From Bog-756 sp963839925 (GTDB lineage: Bacteria; Actinomycetota; Acidimicrobiia; Acidimicrobiales; RAAP-2): a DNA stretch of 64,000 nt. Made by a program: the position numbers and the translations under genes. Under the pieces are notes generated by a model. That model had not been told where the DNA came from. It was given only the letters and a program-made list of their open reading frames with translations, and searched no databases. Within the stretch, counting starts at the first letter, position 1; each line of letters begins with the position of its first letter. This document shows, in pieces, positions 26,376 through 35,964 of this stretch. The stretch covers positions 1,175,508-1,239,507 of the forward strand of contig CAWIWV010000002.1 in the NCBI GenBank assembly GCA_963839925.1. Direction: 5' to 3'.

Positions 26376-27295
26376 GGCCGGACGGGAGCGGAGCACCGGC
26401 GATATCCGTGCGCAGTCTCTCCAAGTCCTACGGAGAGAAACAGGCGGTGCGAGATGTCAGTTTCGAGGTCAGACGAGGCGACGTGTTCGCACTGCTCGGC
26501 CCGAACGGAGCGGGCAAGACCACGATCATCGAGATCCTCGAGGGCTTTCGAGATCGGACGTCCGGAGAGGTCGCAACTCTCGGTGTCGACCCATCGGACC
26601 GGCACACCCAGCGTTGGCTGAGGACCCACATCGGTGTGGTCCTCCAAGAGCTGGCGGTCGAGCCGTACTACTCGGTGCGGCAGGTTCTGACCCGGAACGC
26701 CGGGTACTTTCCCTCACCCCGTCCGGTCGACGAGGTCATCGCCCTTGTCGGCCTCGCCGAAAAGGCCGACGCGCGGGTGAAGACCCTCTCCGGCGGTCAG
26801 CAGCGGCGCCTCGACGTGGGCCTCGGGATCGTCGGCAATCCAGAGCTTCTCTTTCTCGACGAGCCCACCACCGGACTGGATCCCTCGGGGCGTCGAGACT
26901 CGTGGGATCTGATCCGCAGACTCGCAGCCGAAGGAACGACCGTGCTTCTCACCACGCACTACATGGACGAGGTGGAAGCGTTGGCCGACCAGGTGGCTGT
27001 GCTCAACAACGCAGAGATCGTGGCCAGAGGGACTCCGACGTCCCTCGGTGGACGCGACACGAGTGCGGTGACCATCCGCTTCGAGTTGCCGGCGGGGATC
27101 ACAGCAAGTGACCTTCCGGTACCGATCGACTCGGAATCGGACGGGACGGTGGTGCTCCGCACCGAGGATGAGCTGTCTGTGCTGCACGCGCTCACCGGGT
27201 GGGCGCTCGAGCGCGGTCTCCGTCTCCCAGGTCTGTCCGTTGCCCGGGTCACCCTGGAGGACGTCTACCTCAGCCTGACTCGGGATCAAGAGTGA
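26360..27295 (+). CDS. ABC-type exporter ATPase, DrrA-like
   Basis: This 311-residue ATPase subunit has Walker A (LLGPNGAGKTTIIEIL), signature (LSGGQQRRLDVGLG), Walker B (LLFLDEPTTGLDPSG) and H-loop (LLTTHYMDEVEALADQ), the pattern of drug/lipid exporters of the DrrA/NodI group, plus an 80-residue C-terminal extension common in that group. The GTG at 26360 is chosen because it is the last start before the first strand with room for the domain. The stop overlaps the permease GTG (GTGA), so the two are coupled. Confidence 0.9.
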   Translation: MQGVVGPDGSGAPAISVRSLSKSYGEKQAVRDVSFEVRRGDVFALLGPNGAGKTTIIEILEGFRDRTSGEVATLGVDPSDRHTQRWLRTHIGVVLQELAVEPYYSVRQVLTRNAGYFPSPRPVDEVIALVGLAEKADARVKTLSGGQQRRLDVGLGIVGNPELLFLDEPTTGLDPSGRRDSWDLIRRLAAEGTTVLLTTHYMDEVEALADQVAVLNNAEIVARGTPTSLGGRDTSAVTIRFELPAGITASDLPVPIDSESDGTVVLRTEDELSVLHALTGWALERGLRLPGLSVARVTLEDVYLSLTRDQE

Positions 27296-28095
27296 GCAGT
27301 CCTTCCACCACCGGGTCCTTCGAGGGCCTGCGCGACGTAAGACTGGTGGGCAGGCAGGTGCACTACGAGCAGCTGTCCTTCTGGCTGAATCCGATCGGGG
27401 CGGTCTTCACCCTGGGATTTTCGGTGGTATTCCTGATTTTGTTGGGAGCCTCCGCAGGGAACTCTCGCATTTCCTTCCTGCACGGCGTCCGACTGATTCA
27501 GTACTACGTCCCAGGGTTCGCTGCATACGGAGTGATGGCGGCCTGCTTCAACATCTTGGCGATCACCCTGGTCAACCGTCGCGAGATGGGCCTGCTCAAG
27601 CGGCTGCGGCTGAGCCCGCTGCCGACCTGGGCGTTGATCGCCGCCATCGTGCTCAGCTCGATGATCATCGCAGTGATCGAGGTCGTGCTTCTCCTCGCGG
27701 TCGGGAGAATCGGTTTCAGTGTTCACATTCCAGACGACCTCGGCGCGTTCTCTGTTGCGATCATCGTCGGCATGTTTTCGTTCTCGGCACTCGGTGTGGC
27801 GATGAGCACGCTCGTCCCGAACCAGGATGCGGCGGGTCCAGTGATCAGCATCGTCTTCTTCGTGTTGCTCTTTCTCTCCGGGCTTTGGTTTCCGATCAGG
27901 CCCGGATCCGGTCTCGCCCAGTTCTCGTCGTACTTTCCAGTGAAACACTTCATCTCGGCCGTGTTCATCCCCTTCAACACGCAAGCCGGCGCGTCTCCGT
28001 GGGCCTGGCACGATCTGCTGGTCGTGGCGATCTGGGGAGTGGCTGGAGCGTTTGTCGCCGTCCGAAGGTGGCAGTGGTCACCTCGGCGCGGCTGA
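27292..28095 (+). CDS. ABC-2 type exporter permease, DrrB-like
   Basis: This 267-residue membrane subunit has six hydrophobic segments and the ABC-2 features GVMAACFNILAITLVNRRE and MGLLKRLRLSPLPTWALIAA between segments 2 and 3, plus LFLSGLWFPI in the fifth. It partners the preceding ATPase for export of a drug, lipid or polyketide. The GTG at 27292 overlaps the ATPase stop. No biosynthetic cluster is adjacent, so the cargo is unknown. Confidence 0.9.
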   Translation: MSSPSTTGSFEGLRDVRLVGRQVHYEQLSFWLNPIGAVFTLGFSVVFLILLGASAGNSRISFLHGVRLIQYYVPGFAAYGVMAACFNILAITLVNRREMGLLKRLRLSPLPTWALIAAIVLSSMIIAVIEVVLLLAVGRIGFSVHIPDDLGAFSVAIIVGMFSFSALGVAMSTLVPNQDAAGPVISIVFFVLLFLSGLWFPIRPGSGLAQFSSYFPVKHFISAVFIPFNTQAGASPWAWHDLLVVAIWGVAGAFVAVRRWQWSPRRG

Positions 28096-28194
28096 GCTCG
28101 ACGCTACGAAGGACAACGCAACCGGCTCCGTAACGAAAAGGCCGCCGGAGCGTTTCTCCGAGCAGGTTGTCTCATCGACGGAAGGAGAGAGACG

Positions 28195-28693
28195 ATGTCT
28201 CCTCGACGCTTCGCATCAGCCGTTCTGGGCCTCGCTGCGGGATCGGTCCTGCTCTGTCTGCCGACCGGGGCGGGCGCCGCGGCGGCTTCCACCCCGGCTT
28301 CGGTGCCCCAGTACATCGTGCACTTCGAGCGCGATTGTCGCACCGCCTTCCGCGAAAGGGCTCGCATTCCATTCCACCCGTTGCGACATCGGCCCCGCCA
28401 CGAATCCGCTGGTGGTGAAATGTCATGAGACCGGCACGATCAAGTTCACGACCGGCGGTGGTTCCGGGACGGCGACGGTGTCGAGTGCCTTGGCCGGAAT
28501 CGACTGGAAGTTCACGCTCCACCGGACCAGCGCAAGCTCCACGACGTATCAGATGACCGGCAAGGGGACGGAGAGTTCGGGTGCTTCACCGGTCGCACGA
28601 CCGGTGAAGGTCACCGGAACGATCACTGTCACGCCGACACCTGACCCGACCTTCCACGGAACAGAGGACGTGTTCCCGACCTCTGCCGGCTGA
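28195..28693 (+). CDS. Secreted protein of unknown function, probable +1 frameshift
   Basis: The first frame has a clear Sec signal peptide (SAVLGLAAGSVLLCLPTGAG, cleavage near AAAAST) but soon turns Arg-rich. One base out of phase, a beta-rich secreted sequence continues (CDIGPATNPLVVKCHETGTI, VARPVKVTGTITVTP) to a stop at 28691-28693. One extra base at about 28345-28365 would join them into a protein of about 165 residues. It starts after GGAAGGAGAG. Its end overlaps the convergent MFS gene by about 65 bp. No family recognised. Confidence 0.55.
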
Positions 28694-30299
28694 AGGTTGG
28701 CATACGAGCTCTCGCGTTACTCCCTACCAGAGTTGGAGTGTCTTGCTGGGTGCGGGTCTGGTCCGACTTGTCCGTCGTCATTCGAGGATCGTGACACCGG
28801 CGGTCGTAGCTCGCGACGACGAGCCCGATGGCCCCGGTCAGGACCAAGAGGACGCCCACCGCCTCGAATCCTGCAGCCGATGCAGAGCGGACCACCTGGT
28901 GAAGTGTCCCGGCCAACTCAGGCGCATCGTGGAGGATTGCTCGATCCGCTGCCGGTGATCCTGAAAGCAGACCGTGGAGATCGTGAACCTGGGCATGGGT
29001 CAGGTTCGGTCCGGCGATGATGTCGTTCAGCCTGTATTCGGCGAAAGTGTTGAACGTCACGACTCCCACGGCAACACCGACAGCCTGTCCAAAGAATCGA
29101 ACCTGGGTGAGGATGCCGGTTGCTGCCCCGGACAGGCGCTCGTTCACGGTGCCCAGCGCGGCAATCGAACTCCCTGGGAGCGCATTGCCTCGACCACATC
29201 CCGTGAGGACCAGCGCGAGGACGACCAGTGGGAGGCCGCTCGTCCACTGGACACGTGCGATGGCCACGCACCCCAACGTGAAGAAACCCATACCGATCAT
29301 CATCAAGATGTTGGGTCCGAATCGACGTGAGATGACGTCGACGTCGAGCGAGAACAGGAAGGCGGGACCTTCGAACGCAATGAGAATGAGACCGGCGACC
29401 GTCGGGGTGATGCCGAGGCCGACCTGCAAGTAGAGAGGCGTGAGGAAGATCAGGGCACCCACGATGATGCTGGCAACGAAGGTGACCAACGTCGCAAGCA
29501 GGTAGCGTTTGGAGCGGAACAGGTCGAGGTCGATGAGCGGCGACGGTCGATGGAGCTGGCTCCAGACGAATGCGAGCAGTGCGGCCACACCGGCGGCGAA
29601 CGCGCCGACGACGAGGGGCGAGAACCAGCCCAGCTCGTTTGCCGACTGGAGGCCGGCGGAGATGAGCAGGAAGCCGGTGATCTGCAGCCCGAGACCCCGC
29701 GAATCGAGTCGCGGCGAGGCAACACGACTCGACGGGTGAACGTCTGTCAACAGCACCAGCACGGTGCCGACACCAAGGATGGGCAGGTCGATCCAGAACA
29801 CCCATTGCCACGACAGGAACTGGCAGATCGATCCGATCAGGGGCGATCCGACGATGGAAGCCAAGAACGCAGCTGCAAACCACCGCGAGATACCGACCGA
29901 GCGGCGTTCGCCCGGATAGGCGTGAGATGCCAGGACCACCGACCCGGTGAACACGGCCGAGAAGCCGATCCCTTGGAGGGCCCGAAAGAGGATCAGCACG
30001 CCGACGGAAGGAGACAGCGCACATCCGACGGTTGCAACCGTGGTCACCGCCAGTCCTCCGAGCAGCACCGGACGCCGGCCGATGGAGTCGATCAGACGTC
30101 CCGCCGCCACGGCTCCGCCCGCCATCATGATCAAGGTCAGGCTCATGATCCACGAAAGCTCCGAGGTCGTTGCCGAAAGGCCTTTTCCAATTGACGGCAG
30201 CGCGACCGATAGCCCCAAGCCGTCGAACACGACGGGGATCGACACGACGATCGCTGTCGTCAGAAGCCAGTGGGGTGATTCCAAGCGTCGGGCCGGCAT
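28629..30299 (-). CDS. MFS drug exporter, DHA2-like
   Basis: This is a proton-driven exporter of about 556 residues with 14 hydrophobic segments. Motif A is GRLIDSIGRRPVLL and motif C-like sequence is AAFLASIVGSPLIGS. The C-terminal 60 residues (TTDKSDQTRTQQDTPTLVG onward) are polar and Arg-rich, longer than usual. The ATG at 30299 follows GAGGAG; longer starts overlap the LLM gene upstream. It is the second gene after the LLM oxidoreductase on the minus strand, 52 bp downstream of its stop. Confidence 0.85.
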   Translation of the reverse strand: MPARRLESPHWLLTTAIVVSIPVVFDGLGLSVALPSIGKGLSATTSELSWIMSLTLIMMAGGAVAAGRLIDSIGRRPVLLGGLAVTTVATVGCALSPSVGVLILFRALQGIGFSAVFTGSVVLASHAYPGERRSVGISRWFAAAFLASIVGSPLIGSICQFLSWQWVFWIDLPILGVGTVLVLLTDVHPSSRVASPRLDSRGLGLQITGFLLISAGLQSANELGWFSPLVVGAFAAGVAALLAFVWSQLHRPSPLIDLDLFRSKRYLLATLVTFVASIIVGALIFLTPLYLQVGLGITPTVAGLILIAFEGPAFLFSLDVDVISRRFGPNILMMIGMGFFTLGCVAIARVQWTSGLPLVVLALVLTGCGRGNALPGSSIAALGTVNERLSGAATGILTQVRFFGQAVGVAVGVVTFNTFAEYRLNDIIAGPNLTHAQVHDLHGLLSGSPAADRAILHDAPELAGTLHQVVRSASAAGFEAVGVLLVLTGAIGLVVASYDRRCHDPRMTTDKSDQTRTQQDTPTLVGSNARARMPTFSRQRSGTRPLFRGRSGQVSA

Positions 30300-30351
30300 T
30301 GCCGAACTACTCCTCGGTGTGGTCGTGGTGGGAGTATCGGCCCGCGCTGCG

Positions 30352-31389
30352 TCAACCTGGAGGGCTGCTGCCCTCTCGAACCATCGGGAGCACTTCGTTT
30401 GCGAACCGCCGGGTCGCAGCGAGCGAGCGCTCATGGGCGATGTCCCGGGAGGGTCCGACGATGACCACGTGATGCAGACCGATTTCTGCGAGCTCGGAAA
30501 GTCTCCGAGCACAGTCCCCGGGAGCGCCGACGACCGCGAACCGATCGATGAACGGATCGGGCAAGAGCCTGGTCTGGCCGGCCGACTGGAGACCGTGGCG
30601 TCGTTCGTCGTAGTGATCCGCGACAGCGCGCTCGGTGTCGCTGCTCATCGCTTCCGGTGCTCTGGCGGCTGACGCCGCCTGACCGGTGAAGCGGGCGAAG
30701 ATCCCGACGTTCGCCCGCACCAGATCTCGCGCGTCGGCGACGCTGGGTGCCGTGGCGGCGACCACACAGGCCCCCGCTTGGAGTGTCTCGGCGGAGAGTC
30801 CTGCGGCAGTTCGAGCGCTTCGAGCAAGATCGATCGCCCACCGAATCCTCTCGGGTGACGCGCCAACTGCGAAAGTCACCCGGTCTGCGCGTGTTGCCGC
30901 CAACGCGATGGCACGAGGGCCAGTCGCGACGACATCGACGGGAACCTTCGGAAGGTCCAGACCGACAAGCCATTCGAGCCGGCTCTCGTGCCCGTCCAGC
31001 TCGATCGACTGACCTCCGAGATAGCCCTGCAGCACATCGACATAACGACCCAGCTCGTCCAGAGTCGCTCGGCCTCTCCCGATGGAGGTGAGGGAAGAAT
31101 CGCCGCGCGAGATGCCGAGCGTCGCCCGACCGCCTGACTCCGCCTGGAGTGTCGCGATTGCCGAGGCGGTCACCGCCGCATGCCGGGTGACCGGGTTGGT
31201 GACGTAGGGCCCGAGCTCGAGCCGGGAGGTGACCGAAGCCGCCAGCGCGAGCTCGCAGTACGGATCGCCCACCAGATTCTGGCTGTCGGCCAGCACCAAT
31301 CCGTCCCATCCGTCCGCCTCGGCGGTCTCCGCCAGAGGAGCCACGGTTCTCGGAACAGGAAACGAGTGGAGCAAGAAGCGCATCGCCAT
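30352..31389 (-). CDS. LLM-class F420-type oxidoreductase
   Basis: This 345-residue luciferase-like protein has ADGWDGLVLADSQNLVGDPY near the N-terminus, LELGPYVTNPVTRHAAVTAS and GRATLGISRGDSSL in strands 3-4, and the end strand LSELAEIGLHHVVIVGPS. These match the F420-dependent (MER/5,10-methylenetetrahydromethanopterin-reductase-like) branch. The substrate is unknown. It is probably co-transcribed with the MFS exporter, as in some detoxification or antibiotic pathways. Confidence 0.85.
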   Translation of the reverse strand: MAMRFLLHSFPVPRTVAPLAETAEADGWDGLVLADSQNLVGDPYCELALAASVTSRLELGPYVTNPVTRHAAVTASAIATLQAESGGRATLGISRGDSSLTSIGRGRATLDELGRYVDVLQGYLGGQSIELDGHESRLEWLVGLDLPKVPVDVVATGPRAIALAATRADRVTFAVGASPERIRWAIDLARSARTAAGLSAETLQAGACVVAATAPSVADARDLVRANVGIFARFTGQAASAARAPEAMSSDTERAVADHYDERRHGLQSAGQTRLLPDPFIDRFAVVGAPGDCARRLSELAEIGLHHVVIVGPSRDIAHERSLAATRRFANEVLPMVREGSSPPG

Positions 31390-31493
31390 GCGCCCACTTT
31401 CTCAGAGAACGTGAGAGCGACGGACTCATGTCGGTCGCCAGGTGCTCACCGGGCGCTGACGCCCTCTGAGGGAGAGTCGTACCATCTCAGACC

Positions 31494-32282
31494 ATGGACT
31501 TCTCTTCACGGTACGGACCGTGGGCCCTGGTTGCCGGTGCATCTGAAGGGGTTGGGGCCTCAGTTGCTCGCCTACTTGATCAACGGGGCGTCAATGTCGT
31601 GCTTGTGTCCCGCCGCCAGGGTCCTCTCGATGACGTGGCTTCGGTCATTTCAAGTGAGACAAGGACGGTGGTCGCAGATCTCAGCGAAGCCGATGCCGTG
31701 GGCCGACTCGCCGATGCGACTGCCGACATTGAGGTGGGCTTGCTCGTTTACAACGCAGGCGCCGATCCCTATGCGTCGCAATTTCTCGATGTACCCGTCG
31801 AGGCGTGGCACCAGATGGTGACCCGTAACTGTGCGACTGTCATCGGTGCCTGCCACCACTTCGGCGCTCTGATGGTGGAACGGGGTCGCGGGGGCATTGC
31901 ACTGGTCACTTCGGGTGCTGCGTGGGCGGGCGCATCAGGTCTCGCCACCTACGGCGCAACCAAAGCTTTCGACATGCTGCTCGCCGAGTCGTTGTGGGCC
32001 GAACTCGGACCGCGAGGTGTCGACGTCCTGGCAATGATTCTGGGCCTGACGGATACACCCGCGCAGCGAAGGCTGATGGACGGCCGCGAAATCGAGGGCA
32101 TGGCGGACCCTGACGACGTCGCACGGGACATGCTCGACAATCTCGCGCACGGCCCAACCTTCCCGGCCGGCCCGTCTCCGTTCGGTTCTCTACCACGTCG
32201 CCAGGCGGTAGAACTCATGACCCAGGCCAGCGCCGCTTTGGAGCTGAAGCCCGCCTCGACGGGATCGACTCTTCCGCAGTGA
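31494..32282 (+). CDS. Short-chain dehydrogenase/reductase
   Basis: This 262-residue Rossmann-fold oxidoreductase has a cofactor loop WALVAGASEGVGASVA, the NAG motif in LLVYNAGADPY, the catalytic Ser in ALVTSGAAW and YGATK for Tyr-Lys. An Arg after strand 2 (VSRRQG) suggests NADPH preference. The start lies just after a purine-poor stretch, so it may be weakly translated or leaderless. No operon partner. Substrate unknown. Confidence 0.88.
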   Translation: MDFSSRYGPWALVAGASEGVGASVARLLDQRGVNVVLVSRRQGPLDDVASVISSETRTVVADLSEADAVGRLADATADIEVGLLVYNAGADPYASQFLDVPVEAWHQMVTRNCATVIGACHHFGALMVERGRGGIALVTSGAAWAGASGLATYGATKAFDMLLAESLWAELGPRGVDVLAMILGLTDTPAQRRLMDGREIEGMADPDDVARDMLDNLAHGPTFPAGPSPFGSLPRRQAVELMTQASAALELKPASTGSTLPQ

Positions 32283-32322
32283 GCTGAGAGCTGTCGGGTG
32301 GGCCGTGCGAGCCTCTATCCCA

Positions 32323-33420
32323 TCACACTGGGAGCATCGCCACCTCGCCAGCCTTGGCGATAGCCGAGACTCGTGCTCCGATGTGCACTGCAATCCCCCC
32401 GATGTCGTGGCCGCGACTTTCGACCTCGCCGCAGTGAAGGCCTATGCGAACCTCAACTCCAATGTCCCGCGCGCGGTCACGGACGGCGCAGGCGCAGTCG
32501 ATTGCCCGACTCGGACGATCGAAGATAGCGAGAAATACGTCGCCGGTTGTCTTGATCTCTCTGCCCTGAACGCGCTTCAGTTCGGCGCGAACGATCTCGT
32601 CGTGAGCGTCGAGGCGCTCGCGCCATGCGCGATCGCCCATCGCGTTGGCCAGTCGAGTGGAGTCGACGATGTCGGTGAATAGTACGGTGGCCAAGAATCG
32701 ATCTCCTCTGGGCGAGGGCTTGAACCCAGTTAGAAACTCTTGAACGATCGCGAGAACAAGATCGGCATCTTGGGTCTGAGGCGTGAGGTCAGTGCGGGGA
32801 ATATCGATGAATCGGGCGCCGGGTATCCGCTCGGTCAGTTCTCTGACAGCTTCGACCGTTGGGCTGCGACGATGGCGCCTATGAACAACCAAAGTCGGAA
32901 CATGAACCGAGGGCAGTACGAAATCAAAGTTCACTTCCCAGGTAGCCCGAGTCTGGGCAATGATCGCTCGGGGGGTGGCCGTCAACCGCATGTACTTGGC
33001 GAACCACGCGCTCTCAACCGGATCATCGACTGCGCTAGGAGCGATCACCGGGACCCAATCCTCAGTTCCCCACGCCTGCTCTTGAACCTTGATGACGAAG
33101 TCAATGTCTTTAGCTGGGATGGCGCTTCCCAACGAGTTGAAAAGCACCAGAGCCTTCACGCACTCGGGATGACTTGCCGCGAACGTAAGGGCCATTCCAC
33201 CTCCGTCTGCCACGGCCATGAACGCTGCCGACCGCGACTCAGTCGCATCGAGGACGACCTGGAGGTCTTGAGCCCACTCCTCCCAGGTTGGAATCGTGTC
33301 TGTCGGGAGCCGGTCGGATGCCCCCACGCCTCGACGATCGAAGACGATCAGACGAGCAAATGACGCCAACCTCTCCAAGAAGCGGGCGCCCGCCGGTTGC
33401 TCGGCCACCGCAGTAGGTGG
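32323..33420 (-). pseudogene. Class III cyclase with alpha/beta-hydrolase domain, truncated at both ends
   Basis: The strand-antisense frame encodes an alpha/beta hydrolase region (FARLIVFDRRGVGASDRLPT, FMAVADGGGMALTFAASHPE) followed by an adenylate/guanylate cyclase domain (FLATVLFTDIVDSTRLANAM with the first metal Asp, KTTGDVFLAIFDRP with the second, VRIGLHCGEVESRG). The cyclase domain stops at AKAGEVAMLPV, about 25-30 residues before the usual end. The hydrolase lacks its first strands: upstream of about 33420 the frame has no family resemblance and is antisense to a DUF167 fragment. An ATG at 33618 could start a 431-residue hybrid. I judge it a decayed remnant. Confidence 0.65.
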
Positions 33421-33425
33421 TGAGC

Positions 33426-33640
33426 ATGACAACGCCTTGGTCGTGCGAGTTGTGGAGGCTCCCGATTCAGGTCGAGCAACCGAGGCTGCCCTCCAAGCGG
33501 TAGCCAAAGCCCTCTCGCTGCCACGGAGCTCGGTGGCTCTTGTCAGAGGAGGACGTAGTCGCCGGAAGTTGGTCGAAATCAATGCCGGATCCTCAGAAGA
33601 GAGGATTGAAGCGGCCATGGCACGAGTGCGGAATGGATAG
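33426..33640 (+). pseudogene. DUF167 (YggU-like) protein, 5' end missing
   Basis: The frame from DNALVVRVVEAPDSGRATEA through LRSSVALVRGGRSRRKL-like sequence (actual: SLPRSSVALVRGGRSRRKLV) to EERIEAAMARVRNG is a near-complete DUF167 domain, but its first strand (about 20 residues) is absent. Upstream in frame lies only sequence antisense to the cyclase remnant. The joint at about 33405-33426 marks a deletion or rearrangement that removed the start of both genes. An internal ATG at 33426 is in another frame. Confidence 0.6.
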
Positions 33641-33888
33641 GCCACGGTCGATAACAGGCCCGCTCCCAATGTTCGGGGGCACGCCTCGCGGCGGAAGGGC
33701 CGGATCTCCGGGGACGATGGTGGACGTTCACTCTTACGGCCACCTGTGCGGATTCTGAAGTTCGCGTGCCCGCGTGAGGACGCACTCCGACATTCCCGGC
33801 CGCGGACACGTCCGCCCCGGGAATCTCCCGGGTCTCCCATGGTTGAAACGGCTACGGGGCGATCGCCTCGAAGGAACAGGAGCAACCG

Positions 33889-34662
33889 ATGACCGATCCG
33901 AAGCCATTTCTCGAGAGCCTGCGCCACTCCCAAGACCGACTGGCCGCGGCGGTGACGACCTTCGGAGCGGCGGAACTTGCCACCAGGTCGTACTGCAACG
34001 ACTGGTCCATCGCCCAGGTCCTCTCGCACCTCGGCAGTCAGGCCGAGATTTTCTCCCTCTTCCTCGAGGCCGGGCTCGATGGCACGCCCCCGCCCGACCA
34101 GTCGGCCTTCCGGCCCATTTGGCAGGCGTGGGACGCACGCGAACCCGACGTGCAGGCGAGGGACGCTGTGGCGGTCAACGAGGCCTTCGTTCGGCGGATC
34201 GAGGCGCTCGACAAGCAACGGCTGGCTGCGTTCCGCCTCGACCTCTTCGGGATGGACCTCGACGCGGCCGGGTTATTGCGACTACGACTGGCCGAGCACG
34301 CCATCCATTCGTGGGACATCACGGTGACCTTCAACCGGGGATCCCGAGTTGCCGGGGATGCAGTCGAGCTTCTCGTTGACGGTCTTGGCGACATGGTGGC
34401 GCGGGTCGGCAAGATTGTCGAGCGGCCTGTGGTCATCGCGGTCACGACCCGTGCCCCTGAGCGCTGGTTCACCCTTTACACCGGTGGCGTGACTCTTGAG
34501 CCTGGGTCGCCGCCGTCCCCGGATGCATCCCTGAATCTGACAGCAGAGGCGCTGTTGCGCCTCGTCTATGGCCGACTCGACGACGCCCACCTGATCGAAG
34601 GGGAGGTCGAGGCCACCGGGATCGAGTTCGACGAACTTCGCAACGTCTTCACCGGGGTGTGA
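33889..34662 (+). CDS. Maleylpyruvate isomerase family mycothiol-dependent enzyme
   Basis: This 257-residue protein has the MDMPI N-terminal four-helix domain with metal-ligand His residues in AQVLSHLGSQAEIF and RLAEHAIHSWDITV, and a C-terminal SCP2-like domain ending in LLRLVYGRLDDAHLI. The family includes mycothiol-dependent maleylpyruvate isomerase and many uncharacterised S-transferases. The ATG follows AACAGGAGCAACC. Consistent with mycothiol use, mshA lies at the window end. Confidence 0.85.
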   Translation: MTDPKPFLESLRHSQDRLAAAVTTFGAAELATRSYCNDWSIAQVLSHLGSQAEIFSLFLEAGLDGTPPPDQSAFRPIWQAWDAREPDVQARDAVAVNEAFVRRIEALDKQRLAAFRLDLFGMDLDAAGLLRLRLAEHAIHSWDITVTFNRGSRVAGDAVELLVDGLGDMVARVGKIVERPVVIAVTTRAPERWFTLYTGGVTLEPGSPPSPDASLNLTAEALLRLVYGRLDDAHLIEGEVEATGIEFDELRNVFTGV

Positions 34663-34739
34663 GAGACGCCACCTGGGGCACGGCGTCCCACGACCGGTGT
34701 TCTGGGACAGGTGACAGTCCCTGGCCAATCCGGTCAGGC

Positions 34740-35294
34740 ATGATGGCTCCCGATGAACCTGGTGAAGCCCGATGGTCCGGCGTGAAGTCGTTAGCCAAGG
34801 TCCTGCTTGCTGGCTATCTGGTCATCCTGACGTGGCTGGTCCTGTTCAAGTTCTCCATTCACATCGATACGGTCCTGCACTCCGACAAGAGAAGCTTGAA
34901 CTTCGTACCGTTCTCAAGGGCCTCGGGGAGTCCGGGCGAGGCTGTCGATAACGTCCTCGTATTCATCCCATTCGGGTTGCTATTGAGCGTCAACTTCAAG
35001 TCGATGAGCTTCTGGGGCAAGTTTCTGATTGTGCTCGGCAGCAGCCTCGCGGCTGAGACGATCCAGTACATCTTCGCAATCGGTGCGACGGACATCACTG
35101 ATGTCACCACGAATACCTTGGGTGGATTGATTGGGATAGTGGGTTACGACCTCATTGGCAGATACATCGATCGAGAGAGACTGGACAAGTTCATCGTCGT
35201 ATCGGGATCGGTGGTCCTTGGATTATGCGTCCTGCTCCTCATCGCCTTGGAGGCCCATGGGGTGAGGTATCACAGACACGGGCAATCCAGTTAG
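34740..35294 (+). CDS. VanZ-like family membrane protein
   Basis: This is a protein of about 184 residues with five hydrophobic segments. VanZ features are RSLNFVPFSRASGSPGEAVD, NVLVFIPFGLLLSV and the conserved ETIQYIFAIGATDITDVTTN. VanZ gives low-level teicoplanin resistance in enterococci, but most homologues are of unknown function. Two adjacent ATGs (34740, 34743) lack a good ribosome-binding site; a GTG at 34782 is an alternative start. Confidence 0.85.
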   Translation: MMAPDEPGEARWSGVKSLAKVLLAGYLVILTWLVLFKFSIHIDTVLHSDKRSLNFVPFSRASGSPGEAVDNVLVFIPFGLLLSVNFKSMSFWGKFLIVLGSSLAAETIQYIFAIGATDITDVTTNTLGGLIGIVGYDLIGRYIDRERLDKFIVVSGSVVLGLCVLLLIALEAHGVRYHRHGQSS

Positions 35295-35397
35295 CTGAGA
35301 AGCCTGACATCGGTGCGTCCGCTGCAGACGGGCGAAAGTCATGCGAGAACCCGAGGCACCCGGCTGGCGCATCCCAGGTCGTCCGGGGTATGGCAGA

Positions 35398-35462
35398 AGT
35401 GCCAGTGCGAGTCACTTAGCGATCAGCAAGCGCCGGGGGTTGGGTAACGCCTCCAGGCCGGC
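35398..35462. repeat. 65-bp imperfect repeat, copy 1 (partner at 41591-41655)
   Basis: This segment aligns without gaps to 41591-41655. Two blocks are identical (CGATCAGCAAGC and TAACGCCTCCAGGCCGGC) with a variable centre; overall about 70 percent identity by hand. On the minus strand both copies can be read as AGLEAL-x4-LLIA, so they may be remnants of the same C-terminal coding sequence. Copy 2 directly abuts the IS110 remnant. Confidence 0.45.
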
Positions 35463-35487
35463 GGTCAGGGTCAGGTTCCCCGCGACT

Positions 35488-35751
35488 TCAGACGTGTGCA
35501 AATACCTCCCGGATTGCTACATCAAGCGTTGTGACGCCTGGCATGGGAGGCACGGGATGCCTGGCAGCCCCCTCTGCGTGCTCCTTGGTCTCGAAGATCA
35601 GGACCGACGTACCGATACCATCAATCGGCTCTAGCCAATAACCGCTTACGATGCCCGGTGCCCGAGAGACAAGGGCTACACGGGCCTCCGGTAAAAGAAG
35701 CCGGGCTTCCTCAGGGTTGTCGACACGTACGTTCGCCACGACTGCATACAT
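35488..35751 (-). CDS. Small ABM-like (dimeric alpha/beta barrel) protein
   Basis: This 87-residue protein has a monooxygenase-like ferredoxin fold: MYAVVANVRVDNPEEARLLL, then VSGYWLEPIDGIGTSVLIFE and TTLDVAIREVFAHV. The ATG at 35751 follows GAAGGAGGGGG; the longer frame upstream is not supported. Such proteins can be heme- or quinol-oxidising monooxygenases or simple stress proteins; no catalytic residue is evident. Confidence 0.65.
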   Translation of the reverse strand: MYAVVANVRVDNPEEARLLLPEARVALVSRAPGIVSGYWLEPIDGIGTSVLIFETKEHAEGAARHPVPPMPGVTTLDVAIREVFAHV

Positions 35752-35964
35752 CGGCCCCCTCCTTCGTTGATCGCCCGCAGGAAGACTAGATGGGGGCCCG
35801 CTCAGCGGCATGTCCCTCGGATCCGGTGGTAGGGGGCACCCCGTACCGGATCGAGTGACCGCCGTCATCCTGTTGCCTCGGTCGTGCTGGTACGACCATT
35901 TCCAGGGAGCTTGCTTCCTTGAAGGGTTGTAGGCCAGAAGAGACACTGGACCTAGGAGGTGGCC

